A DNA stretch of 64,000 nucleotides, taken from the NCBI RefSeq assembly GCF_009617755.1, contig NZ_BGZH01000001.1:1984001-2048000 (forward strand), given 5' to 3'. A program made the translations under genes and the position numbers. Positions 33,848 through 44,295 of this stretch are shown in pieces (within the stretch, counting starts at the first letter, position 1; the number at the start of each line of letters is the position of its first letter). The notes below the pieces were generated by a model. It searched no databases. It was given only the letters and a program-made list of their open reading frames with translations, and had not been told where the DNA came from. This DNA is from Marinobacter salsuginis (GTDB taxonomy: Bacteria > Pseudomonadota > Gammaproteobacteria > Pseudomonadales > Oleiphilaceae).

Positions 33848-34951
33848 ATGAAACTGACGATCAGCCGTGAATCCCTGCTTACCCCGCTGCAAAGTATTGC
33901 CGGCGTGGTGGAAAAGAAACAGACCATGCCCGTGCTGTCCAACGTGTTGCTGGTGGCCGAGGACAATACCCTGACCTTGACCGGTACCAACATGGAAGTG
34001 GAACTGGTGGCGCGGGTAACACCGGTACATGTGGATCAGCCCGGGCGGATTACCGTACCGGCCCGCAAGCTCTCCGATATCTCCCGGGCCCTTGGTGATG
34101 AAGCGCCAATGGAGTTGTCCCTTGAAGGCGATCGGTTGCATCTGCGCTGTGGCGCCAGCCATTTCACCTTATCCACACTGCCGGCCGAACATTTTCCGAA
34201 TGTGGAAGACGAAGACGAGAGCTTCCGTCTGGAGCTGCCCCAGAAAGAACTTGGCCGGATGCTGGATGCAACGGCTTTCGCCATGGCCCAGCAGGATGTT
34301 CGTTACTACCTGAACGGCCTGTTGCTGGAAGTGGACAAGGACCACGTTCGGACGGTGGCCACCGACGGTCACCGACTGGCCATGGCACACTTGGAACTGG
34401 CAACCAATTGCCCGGAGTTGCGACAGGTAATTGTCCCGCGCAAAGGGGTTCTGGAGCTTTCCCGTCTGCTTGATGATGTGGAAACACCGGTTACTCTGGT
34501 TATTGGTGACAATCATCTACGGGCGACGGTTGGGTCCTATACCTTCACGTCGAAGCTCATCGAGGGCAAATTCCCCGATTACAACCGAGTTATTCCCCGT
34601 GGTGGCGACAAGGTAGTTCTGGCCGATCGCGCGACGCTGAAGAATACCCTCCAGCGTGCAGGGATTCTGTCGCATGAGAATATCCGGGGTGTGCGACTGA
34701 ACCTGGCATCCAATGAGCTCCAGGTGTTTGCCAACAACCCCGACCAGGAACAGGCCGAAGACGCGCTGCCGGTGGACTATCAGGGCGAATCACTCCAGAT
34801 CGGGTTTAATGTAGGCTATCTGGTGGATGTCATGAACGCGCTGGATGAGGATCAGGTAAAGATTACCCTGTCCAACCCGAACAGCAGTGCGTTGATCGAG
34901 GCGCAAAATGATAACCGCTGCCTCTATGTCGTCATGCCCATGAGGCTATAG
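33848..34951 (+). CDS. dnaN: DNA polymerase III beta subunit (sliding clamp)
   Basis: The 367-residue clamp loads as a ring dimer to tether DNA polymerase III. It starts MKLTISRESLLTPLQSIAGVVEKKQTMPVLSN and ends in the conserved YVVMPMRL. Internal features such as LDATAFAMAQQDVRYYLNGLLLEV and TDGHRLAMAHLEL match DnaN. Length matches the family (E. coli 366). The next gene starts only 15 nt later. Confidence 0.98.
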   Translation: MKLTISRESLLTPLQSIAGVVEKKQTMPVLSNVLLVAEDNTLTLTGTNMEVELVARVTPVHVDQPGRITVPARKLSDISRALGDEAPMELSLEGDRLHLRCGASHFTLSTLPAEHFPNVEDEDESFRLELPQKELGRMLDATAFAMAQQDVRYYLNGLLLEVDKDHVRTVATDGHRLAMAHLELATNCPELRQVIVPRKGVLELSRLLDDVETPVTLVIGDNHLRATVGSYTFTSKLIEGKFPDYNRVIPRGGDKVVLADRATLKNTLQRAGILSHENIRGVRLNLASNELQVFANNPDQEQAEDALPVDYQGESLQIGFNVGYLVDVMNALDEDQVKITLSNPNSSALIEAQNDNRCLYVVMPMRL

Positions 34952-34966
34952 GAGGAGAATCGATTG

Positions 34967-36238
34967 ATGGGTACCGTAACGAATGGAATCAAAGGCGCCT
35001 TCCGGATTGGCCAGACTGTGTCGGTACTCGGGCGCACCGGGATCAATTGGCTGCGGGGGGATCGGCCTCCCACGCCGAGGCTGTTAAGGCAGACGTTTGA
35101 ATCACTGGGTGCGACCTACATCAAGCTGGGTCAGTTTATTGCCAGCTCTCCCACGTTTTTCCCCAAGGAGTATGTGGAGGAATTCCAGTACTGTCTCGAT
35201 AAGACCCCTAACCTGCCCTTTGGTGTGATCAAGAAGATCATCCGGGAGGAACTGGGTCGACCGCTGGATGAAGTTTATGCGGAAATTGATCCGGTGGCGC
35301 TGGCGTCGGCCTCGATTGCCCAGGTTCACGCCGCCCGATTGGTGACAGGTGAAGAGGTGGTGATCAAGGTCCAGAAGCCGGGGGTGGAGAACATTCTGCT
35401 GACGGATCTGAACTTTCTGTATCTGTCTGCCCGCATTCTTGAAACCCTGGCGCCGAAACTGTCCTGGACTTCCATGTCCGGTATTGTGGAGGAAATCCAG
35501 CGGACCATGATGGAAGAGTGTGACTTTATCAAGGAAGCTAACAACCTGAAGGTGTTTCGGGATTTCCTGCACGACACTCATAACGAAGATGCGGCGGTGC
35601 CGAGGGTGTTCGAGCACTGCAGCACTCGCCGGATTTTGACCATGGAACGCTTCCACGGTGTTTCCCTGACGGATCTGGAAAGTATTCGCGGCTACGCCCG
35701 CGATCCGGAGCGCACTCTGATCACCGCCATGAACACCTGGTTTGCCAGCCTGACCCAGTGCGAATTTTTCCACGCGGATGTCCATGCGGGTAACTTGATG
35801 GTTCTGAAGGATGGCCGGGTCGGTTTTATTGATTTCGGGATTGTCGGTCGGATCAAACCGGACACCTGGCAGGCTGTCAGTGACTTTATTTCGGCGGTCA
35901 TGGTCGGCAATTTTGAGGGGATGGCCGATGCCATGATACGTATTGGCATTACGCGACAGACGGTTCGGGTTGAAGACCTCGCCGGGGATCTGAGAAGACT
36001 GTATCAGCAGATGGACAAGATGGTACCGGATGAAGTGCCCTATGAGGCGGACCAGGCGGAGGACGATGTTAATCACATTCTCATGGACATGGTTAAGATC
36101 GGTGAAAGCCACGGCCTGCATTTCCCCAGGGAGTTCGCCCTGTTGTTGAAACAGTTCCTGTATTTCGATCGCTACGTTCACATCCTGGCTCCGGAAATGG
36201 ATGTGTTTATGGACGAACGGTTGAATATGCTCCACTAA
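34967..36238 (+). CDS. ABC1/UbiB (AarF)-family atypical kinase
   Basis: The 423-residue protein has the ABC1-kinase marks: the KxGQ motif in YIKLGQFIASSPTFFPKEY, the Ala-rich nucleotide loop ASASIAQVHAARL, the Lys in VVIKVQKPG, the catalytic-loop segment FFHADVHAGNLMV and IDFGIVG as DFG equivalent. ABC1 proteins such as UbiB act in ubiquinone or lipid metabolism; this one is shorter than UbiB and lacks the C-terminal membrane helices. ATG 34967 is preferred to TTG 34964 because GGAGGAG lies 9 nt before it. It sits between dnaN and recF, which are neighbours in most relatives, and ends at a strong terminator. The role is unknown. Confidence 0.85.
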   Translation: MGTVTNGIKGAFRIGQTVSVLGRTGINWLRGDRPPTPRLLRQTFESLGATYIKLGQFIASSPTFFPKEYVEEFQYCLDKTPNLPFGVIKKIIREELGRPLDEVYAEIDPVALASASIAQVHAARLVTGEEVVIKVQKPGVENILLTDLNFLYLSARILETLAPKLSWTSMSGIVEEIQRTMMEECDFIKEANNLKVFRDFLHDTHNEDAAVPRVFEHCSTRRILTMERFHGVSLTDLESIRGYARDPERTLITAMNTWFASLTQCEFFHADVHAGNLMVLKDGRVGFIDFGIVGRIKPDTWQAVSDFISAVMVGNFEGMADAMIRIGITRQTVRVEDLAGDLRRLYQQMDKMVPDEVPYEADQAEDDVNHILMDMVKIGESHGLHFPREFALLLKQFLYFDRYVHILAPEMDVFMDERLNMLH

Positions 36239-36274
36239 GGCTGTCGCCTTGAGCGAGTGGCTTTTGTACACTAG

Positions 36275-36310
36275 GGCAGCGTTACTCAAGGGAGGTAACG
36301 CTGCCTTTTT
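36275..36310 (+). terminator. Rho-independent terminator between the ABC1 kinase gene and recF
   Basis: A perfect 11-bp stem GGCAGCGTTAC/GTAACGCTGCC with a 9-nt loop is followed by five T residues. It separates dnaA-dnaN-kinase from recF-gyrB transcription. Confidence 0.92.
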
Positions 36311-36361
36311 CGTTCTACGCGTGTTCCGGTTCCTTCCCCTCCCCCTCGAGTTTGCTTTTCT

Positions 36362-37489
36362 ATGGCGCTTGTAAAATTCCAGACTGAAAATTTCCGCAAT
36401 CTGTCGCCTGCGCCTGTCAGTTTTTCGCCTTCCTTCAATTTGCTCTATGGAGAAAACGGCAGCGGTAAAACCAGTGTTTTGGAAGCGATCGGTTACCTGG
36501 GATTGGGGCGCTCCTTTCGAGTGAATCGACACCAGGCGGTGGTCAGTCATGGCCAGCAGCGACTCACGGTGTTCGGCGGTCTGGATCATGGTCTCGAGGG
36601 AAACAACCAGGGGAATGACTCTGAACTAGTGCATCGGCTTGGAATTGCCCGGGATGTGGGGCAGAAGGAAACGGTGTTGCGGGTGGATGGCGAAGCGGTT
36701 CGCAGCTTGTCCGGTCTTGCAAAACATCTTCCGGTATCGGTGATAGACCCTGGTGTGTTTGATGTGGTTGCGGGCGGGCCGGGTAAGCGCCGGCAGTTTC
36801 TGGATTGGTTAGTGTTCCACGTGGAACCTTCGTTCGGTTCTGTGTGGCAGCAATGCCAGAGAGTCACATCACAGCGGAATCAAACGCTGAGAAATGGTAG
36901 ACTAGAAGAAGCTTTAATGCGGGTCTGGGACCATCAGTACGCTACCCTGAGTGAGCGTATTACCGAGGCTCGTTCCGGCACCTTTGACCGGTTCAAGGCG
37001 GCTTTTGAAAAGCTGGTTGGGGAAGTAGAAGTACCCTGGACCGAAGGACTCAAGCTGGAATACTACCCGGGCTGGGATGTCACTCGTCCACTGGTGGAAT
37101 TGCTTGCAGACCACCGGGAGCAGGAGCGAAAGGTTGGACACACGCTGTATGGTCCGAACCGGGCGGACATCCGGTTGAAGTTTCAGGGCAGGCCTGTTGC
37201 CGAAACCTTCTCCCGGGGCCAGCAGAAAACCCTGGTGATTTTGATGAAGATTGCCCAAGGCATGGTGTTGAGTGACATGGGCAAGCAGGTGACGTTTTTG
37301 CTGGACGACATCAACGCCGAACTGGATGAGGGGCATCGGGCCATGCTCGCCAGCAGGTTGCAGGCATTACGTTGTCAGGTGTTTATTACGTCTATCGAGC
37401 GTCCCCAGGTGGAGCAGCTCTGGCCCGACGGTAAGGCACCGGATTACAGATTGTTCCACGTGGAACATGGCAAATTGACGGAAGAATAA
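36362..37489 (+). CDS. recF: DNA replication and repair protein RecF
   Basis: The 375-residue SMC-like ATPase loads RecA at gaps together with RecO and RecR. The Walker A motif is YGENGSGKTSVLEAIGYLGL (residues 29-38 core), the signature is TFSRGQQKTLVILMKIAQG, and Walker B is VTFLLDDINAELDE. Two ParB-binding parS sequences lie inside the coding frame (36813 and 37452), each read as (V/L)FHVE. A terminator upstream means it has its own promoter in 36311-36361. gyrB follows after 54 nt. Confidence 0.97.
   Translation: MALVKFQTENFRNLSPAPVSFSPSFNLLYGENGSGKTSVLEAIGYLGLGRSFRVNRHQAVVSHGQQRLTVFGGLDHGLEGNNQGNDSELVHRLGIARDVGQKETVLRVDGEAVRSLSGLAKHLPVSVIDPGVFDVVAGGPGKRRQFLDWLVFHVEPSFGSVWQQCQRVTSQRNQTLRNGRLEEALMRVWDHQYATLSERITEARSGTFDRFKAAFEKLVGEVEVPWTEGLKLEYYPGWDVTRPLVELLADHREQERKVGHTLYGPNRADIRLKFQGRPVAETFSRGQQKTLVILMKIAQGMVLSDMGKQVTFLLDDINAELDEGHRAMLASRLQALRCQVFITSIERPQVEQLWPDGKAPDYRLFHVEHGKLTEE
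36813..36828. promoter_or_regulatory. parS: parS centromere site 1 (inside recF)
   Basis: TGTTCCACGTGGAACC matches the conserved bacterial parS palindrome with a single end mismatch to perfect symmetry. It lies about 4.5 kb from the dnaA start. Confidence 0.9.
37452..37467. promoter_or_regulatory. parS: parS centromere site 2 (inside recF 3' end)
   Basis: TGTTCCACGTGGAACA is a perfect 16-bp palindrome and an exact parS-type sequence, 639 bp from site 1. ParB encoded at 12204-13091 is the expected ligand. Confidence 0.93.
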
Positions 37490-39958
<2,469 letters not shown>

Positions 39959-39983
39959 TCAACAGGCGCTCCAGGTGAAAAAA

Positions 39984-40018
39984 AGCGGCGGAGGCTTTAA
40001 ACCTCCGCCGCTTTTTTT
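39984..40018. terminator. Bidirectional terminator after gyrB
   Basis: A perfect 11-bp stem AGCGGCGGAGG/CCTCCGCCGCT with a CTTTAAA loop is flanked by A residues on the left and seven T residues on the right. It also serves the convergent membrane-protein gene at 40051. Confidence 0.95.
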
Positions 40019-40050
40019 ATGCCCGGCCTCAAAGAAAACCGTCTGGAGCG

Positions 40051-40815
40051 CTATTTCCCGGTAGTGGATTCGGAGGACTTGTTCCTTTCCTTCTCTTTTT
40101 CCGCCAGATGCGGCGCCATTACCTCTTCCAGGGTGTAACCGGTCAGTCGACGAATGGTTCGCCAAAGGTAATAGAAAATCAGCATCATCATGATCATCGA
40201 AGGAATCGCGATCATGGGATAGCTCACCAGGGTCATCCGGCCGAGCTCCTCATTGAACGCCTGGGTGCCGGATGGGCTGACAACAATCCATTTGGCCAGC
40301 ACATAGTTCATGATCGATGAGAACAGGAAGGTGCCGGCGAAGAAGTAGCTGGCTTTCAGAAGACGTGCTTCGAACTCCTCCACCCGGTCGTGTTCCTCAA
40401 GCGTCTTGTGGATCTTATCCACATCCAGAACACTGGGGTTATACAATAGCGTGCGTACCAGCGGATACTTGGTTTTAGTGGAGGCCAGTACCGCCAAGCC
40501 AATGATTGCGGGAATCGCGGCCTCCTTGATGGCCAGCCAGCCGGCATCCAGTTCCAGCAGACCAATGCCACCGGTCAAGCCCACGCTGACCAGACCGAGT
40601 ACTGCAATAAAGTTTTTCTTCCGGTATTTGATCAGTTCAAACAGGCCCCAGCCCAGAGGGAATGCGAGGCCTATGAGCAGCGCGTTGACGTTGCCCAGGT
40701 GCTCCTCGCCACTGAACTTCATCAGGATCACGGAGGGAATGATAATGCTGACCAGCAAATCGACCCAGGGTCTTGGTTTGTGGTCCGGTCTGTTCACGGA
40801 GCTCGGAGACGTCAT
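40051..40815 (-). CDS. Multi-pass inner-membrane protein, possibly VC0807-like
   Basis: The 254-residue protein has about six hydrophobic segments (for example LLVSIIIPSVILMKF, FIAVLGLVSVGLTGGIGLL, MIAIPSMIMMMLIFYYLW) and a charged C-terminal tail (APHLAEKEKERNKSSE). The layout and wording, such as PSVILMKFSGEEHLGNVNALLIGLAFPLGWGL, recall the uncharacterised VC0807 family, but I recognise this only tentatively and can give no function. It is a single gene convergent with gyrB. The long central segment TLEEHDRVEEFEARLLKASYFFAG precedes the last helices. Confidence 0.7.
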   Translation of the reverse strand: MTSPSSVNRPDHKPRPWVDLLVSIIIPSVILMKFSGEEHLGNVNALLIGLAFPLGWGLFELIKYRKKNFIAVLGLVSVGLTGGIGLLELDAGWLAIKEAAIPAIIGLAVLASTKTKYPLVRTLLYNPSVLDVDKIHKTLEEHDRVEEFEARLLKASYFFAGTFLFSSIMNYVLAKWIVVSPSGTQAFNEELGRMTLVSYPMIAIPSMIMMMLIFYYLWRTIRRLTGYTLEEVMAPHLAEKEKERNKSSESTTGK

Positions 40816-40855
40816 GTTCTAGCCTGGTTGGTGAAACTGTAGCAGGCCGAACGGC

Positions 40856-40878
40856 ACTGCCGGAAAACTCCCGGCAGT
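40856..40878. other. Stem-loop between the membrane-protein and amylase genes
   Basis: ACTGCCGG/CCGGCAGT forms a perfect 8-bp stem with a 7-nt loop but has no T-run on either strand. It may be a weak terminator, a processing signal, or nothing. Confidence 0.35.
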
Positions 40879-40911
40879 ATACGACGAATCCGAGCTCGGA
40901 CGTAACCGCTG

Positions 40912-42651
40912 TCAGAAGCCTCCCTGGGCGGTCATGGACGACCCAGAACCGCCGGTTTGCAGACTGTTGTTTGCTCCGGATTGCCATTCCAGTTGCGCCG
41001 AAGCATCGGATTCACTGCGCTTGATACACTTCCATTCGACGCTGCTGTCGGCGGGTATGTCAAAGGTGCCGGCCCAGGTGGGATAGTTGGAGGCATCGAG
41101 TTTCCGGGCACTGGCCGGCGACCAGTTACCTAAGTCACTGTTATTCCCAGTGATATAGACGCTCTGTCCCCAATTGGTTATCCCGTTGGCGCACTGAAAG
41201 GTAACCGATACCTTGTCAGTATCCCCGGCGTTGTCGTTGCCTGAGTTGTTGTCTCCACTATCCCCGTTGCAATCCGCGCCAACATGCAGGGCTGCAGCCT
41301 GCATTGCCGGAATATCCAGCGTAACCTGCCCACCCTGGACAGTGACACACCTGCCATCACCCGCGACGTTCCGATAGTTGCCATCGGGCAGGAAAGTGCT
41401 GAACGTGCGGGCCAGGTTGGCCCCTTCCCGGTTAATCGCCACAAAGCCTTTATCGCCACGGTTGAAGGCTATCTGATTGTTGCCGTTGTCCCACCATCCC
41501 GAGACGCCAGTTCCATCAGTCATGTTACGAAACGCCACCATATTGGCAATGGAATCCCAGCGGTGCTCACATATCCAGGCGCCGCCACATTCAGCGCTGC
41601 CATTCTGATAAACCGACTGGGCAGGCGGGCCCTGATCACCATTGGAAAACCCATAGCTGGACATCACCTTCGGGTAGCCGTAAGGCCACGCCAGCATGAA
41701 CACATTGGCGAGGTTATACAGACTGCCGTCTTTGTAGGTCACCACATTACTGCCACCGGCACCATGGCCGCGCTGGTTGTCATGATTGTCGGTAAACACG
41801 ACGGCGTTACCTCCGGCCAGAAAGCCCCAGCTCTCTCCAAAACTGTTCAGGTAGGCAAGTTTCTGATTTTTAAACACATTGCCAATAGAAGAGCTGTACC
41901 GGAACTCGGTGACATCGGAAGTGCCGGTGTATTCCCCAGCACTCACCGCTTCCCCGCCAAGGTCAATCACTTCCTGGAACACATATAACGGCTCGTTCAC
42001 TCTCGAAAGGATCCCGCTGATGTCCCCGGGCGCCATATGCTTCGCTGCATCAATCCGGATGCCTTTCACACCGAGAGAGGTCAGGTGATTCAGATAACCG
42101 GCTATGGTGTTCTGAACGTAGGCCGCATTGGTATCCAGGTCTGGGAGGCCCACCAACTGGCAATTCCGAACCCGCCAGGCGTCGGTTCCATAATCCTCGG
42201 GATTGATACCACAGGGCGTATGGAAATCGTTACCACTGTAGACCGGAAAACTGAACGAACCGGAATCGTAGTAGGATCCAGCCGTCCCGGTCCCGGACCC
42301 ATTGGCCATATGATTGATGACCGCATCAGCGTAGACGTCAACCCCGGCGGCGTTGCAGCGCTGGATCATATCCGAAAAAGCGCTGGAATCGCCACTGCGG
42401 CTATTTAACTGATAACTGACAGGCTGATACCGGGTCCACCAGGCGCCACCCTGGATATGTTCCTGAGGGGGCGATACCTGCACCGCGCTGAATCCCTTTG
42501 GCCCCAGGAAATTCTCACACTCCTGGGCAACATCACTCCACTTCCATTCGAAAAGATGGACAAACACCCCTGCCTGGGCCTGTTTCATCGGCAGGGTGGT
42601 CATGATCGCGCCAAGAGCGGCGCCGACGATAAACCGAGGTAATTGAATCAT
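40912..42651 (-). CDS. Secreted alpha-amylase (GH13) with C-terminal CBM20 starch-binding domain
   Basis: The 579-residue precursor has a signal peptide (MIQLPRFIVGAALGAIMTTLP..., cut after AQA). A GH13 barrel follows that closely resembles the chloride-dependent amylase of marine Pseudoalteromonas (GVFVHLFEWKWSDVAQECE, YPYGYPKVMSSYGF-type segments). Catalytic residues are predicted as D201 (GIRIDAAKH), E227 (FQEVID) and D291 (TDNHDNQ) in precursor numbering. After an Asn/Asp/Gly-rich linker, residues from about 480 form a CBM20-type domain (SVYITGNNSDLGNWSPASARKL). The ATG at 42651 has CAGGAG before it; an earlier ATG 15 codons upstream would spoil the signal peptide. It hydrolyses alpha-1,4-glucans outside the cell. 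Confidence 0.95.
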   Translation of the reverse strand: MIQLPRFIVGAALGAIMTTLPMKQAQAGVFVHLFEWKWSDVAQECENFLGPKGFSAVQVSPPQEHIQGGAWWTRYQPVSYQLNSRSGDSSAFSDMIQRCNAAGVDVYADAVINHMANGSGTGTAGSYYDSGSFSFPVYSGNDFHTPCGINPEDYGTDAWRVRNCQLVGLPDLDTNAAYVQNTIAGYLNHLTSLGVKGIRIDAAKHMAPGDISGILSRVNEPLYVFQEVIDLGGEAVSAGEYTGTSDVTEFRYSSSIGNVFKNQKLAYLNSFGESWGFLAGGNAVVFTDNHDNQRGHGAGGSNVVTYKDGSLYNLANVFMLAWPYGYPKVMSSYGFSNGDQGPPAQSVYQNGSAECGGAWICEHRWDSIANMVAFRNMTDGTGVSGWWDNGNNQIAFNRGDKGFVAINREGANLARTFSTFLPDGNYRNVAGDGRCVTVQGGQVTLDIPAMQAAALHVGADCNGDSGDNNSGNDNAGDTDKVSVTFQCANGITNWGQSVYITGNNSDLGNWSPASARKLDASNYPTWAGTFDIPADSSVEWKCIKRSESDASAQLEWQSGANNSLQTGGSGSSMTAQGGF

Positions 42652-42873
42652 TGCATGCTCCTGTATTGTCTTTGTTTTGGTGCATCGAACAGGCACGAGA
42701 GCGTCAGTCGACGTTTCTCACCTGCTAACAGACAACATGCAGTGATCAACAATTGGCCAAAACATCCTCATAAGGATTAAAAGGGGCGTAGTGGTAGGAA
42801 GGGTATAGTGAGAGGTCACATTCGGTGGTCTGAACGCCAGTGATCAGGGTTACCCCGAAGCAGCCCCGGACAT

Positions 42874-42899
42874 AAAAAAGCCGGGCTCGTGCCCGGCTT
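42874..42899 (-). terminator. Terminator after the gabT-like gene
   Basis: A perfect 9-bp stem AAGCCGGGC/GCCCGGCTT with a TCGT loop has six T residues after it on the minus strand, 30 nt beyond the stop at 42929. The rest of 42652-42928 holds the amylase promoter region and no gene. Confidence 0.88.
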
Positions 42900-42928
42900 C
42901 TCTGACTCCTCACGAAGCTCAGTGCCGA

Positions 42929-44206
42929 TCAGGCACCAACTTCCTTGAGGCTCTCTTCCACAATTGCCAACCCTTCTTCCAGTACATCATCTTCGATGGT
43001 GACCGGCATCAGGAAGCGCAATGTGTTGCCGTACATGCCACAGCTCAGAAGAATCAGTCCCTTCTCCTTCGCTTTTTTGGTTACCGCCGCCGCCAGTTCC
43101 GGCTTCGGTGTCCGGCTTTCTTTGCTTTCCACCAGTTCGAACGCTGCCATGGGTCCGAGATTTCGGACGTTGTCGACATGGGCAAACTGTTCCTGCCACT
43201 GGCCGAAGCGCTGCTTGAGCTTCTCGCCCAGCGCCTGGGATTTGCTGAGGATATCCTCTTCCTTGAACACATCAAACACGGCCAGTGCTGCGGCACAGGC
43301 TGTCGGGCTACCCGTATAGGTGCCGCCCAGCGAGTTCGGGCCAGAAGCATCCATATACTTGTCGGTGCCGACGATTGCGGATATCGGCATGCCATCGGCC
43401 ATACTCTTCGCCATGGTCATCAGATCCGGCTCAACGCCACTGTGCTCGATGGCAAACATCTTGCCGGTCCGGCCAAAGCCGCTCTGGACTTCATCCACAA
43501 CCATCAGGATGTCGTTTTCATCGCAGATCTTGCGGATTTCCTTGAGGAAACTGGTCGGTGCCGCGTAGAAGCCGCCCTCACCCAGAACCGGCTCGATGAC
43601 GATCGCAGCCGTGTTGTGGGCCGGGGAGTCCGCCTTCATGGCCATCTTCAGGCCACGCAACGCTTCGTCTTCGCTGACCCCGTGATAAGGCACGGGATAG
43701 GGGGCACGGTAGACGGTACCAGGCATGGGACCGAAGTCTGTCTGATAAGGGGCCGCCTTGCCGTTCATCGCCATGGTGTAGAAGGTACGGCCGTGATAAC
43801 CGCCGTCAAAGCAGATTACGTTGGTCTTGCCAGTTGCCGCACGGGCAATCTTCATGGCGTTTTCCAGGGCTTCCGCACCGGAGTTGGCCAACATTACCTT
43901 GGCATGGCCGCGTACCGGTACCACGCCGCTGAGTTTTTCAGCCAGCTTCACATAGCCCTCATAGGGCATGACCGTCTGGCAGGTATGCATCAGCTTGTCC
44001 AGCTGCGCCTTGACCGCTTCCACCACCTTCGGGTGGCGATGGCCAATGTTCAATACACCAATGCCGCCGGCAAAATCGATCATGCGTTTGCCGTCTGCAT
44101 CCCACAATTCCGCATTCGTTGCATGGTCGGCAAACTGTTCATTGGGACTTGCCGCGCCCGCCGCAACGTAGCGTTCTTTGAGTGCCTGCAATTCTTTATT
44201 GCTCAC
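42929..44206 (-). CDS. gabT: 4-aminobutyrate aminotransferase (class III, PLP-dependent)
   Basis: The 425-residue class-III aminotransferase should convert GABA and 2-oxoglutarate to succinate semialdehyde and glutamate. Typical marks are MIDFAGGIGVLNIGHRHPKVVEAV, FDGGYHGRTFYTMAMNG, VVDEVQSGFGRTGKMFAIEH and the PLP Lys in LMTMAKSMADGMPISAIVG, then GGTYTGSPTACAAALAVFDVF. The start is the GTG in GGGAGAATGGCAAAGTG: the ATG just before it is in another frame and meets a stop at once. No gabD is beside it. 5-aminovalerate or related amines are possible alternative substrates. Confidence 0.88.
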   Translation of the reverse strand: MSNKELQALKERYVAAGAASPNEQFADHATNAELWDADGKRMIDFAGGIGVLNIGHRHPKVVEAVKAQLDKLMHTCQTVMPYEGYVKLAEKLSGVVPVRGHAKVMLANSGAEALENAMKIARAATGKTNVICFDGGYHGRTFYTMAMNGKAAPYQTDFGPMPGTVYRAPYPVPYHGVSEDEALRGLKMAMKADSPAHNTAAIVIEPVLGEGGFYAAPTSFLKEIRKICDENDILMVVDEVQSGFGRTGKMFAIEHSGVEPDLMTMAKSMADGMPISAIVGTDKYMDASGPNSLGGTYTGSPTACAAALAVFDVFKEEDILSKSQALGEKLKQRFGQWQEQFAHVDNVRNLGPMAAFELVESKESRTPKPELAAAVTKKAKEKGLILLSCGMYGNTLRFLMPVTIEDDVLEEGLAIVEESLKEVGA

Positions 44207-44295
44207 TTTGCCATTCTCCCTGGGTTCAGGTTCGAAAGTTTCATCTAACAGTGTAAGTAGTACGGTGACAGGAAACAAACCGACTATTGTATTCC

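Noticed and set aside
32302..33993. 563-codon minus-strand frame opposite dnaA
   Set aside because: It crosses dnaA and the dnaN start on the wrong strand. DnaA has complete AAA+ and DNA-binding motifs.
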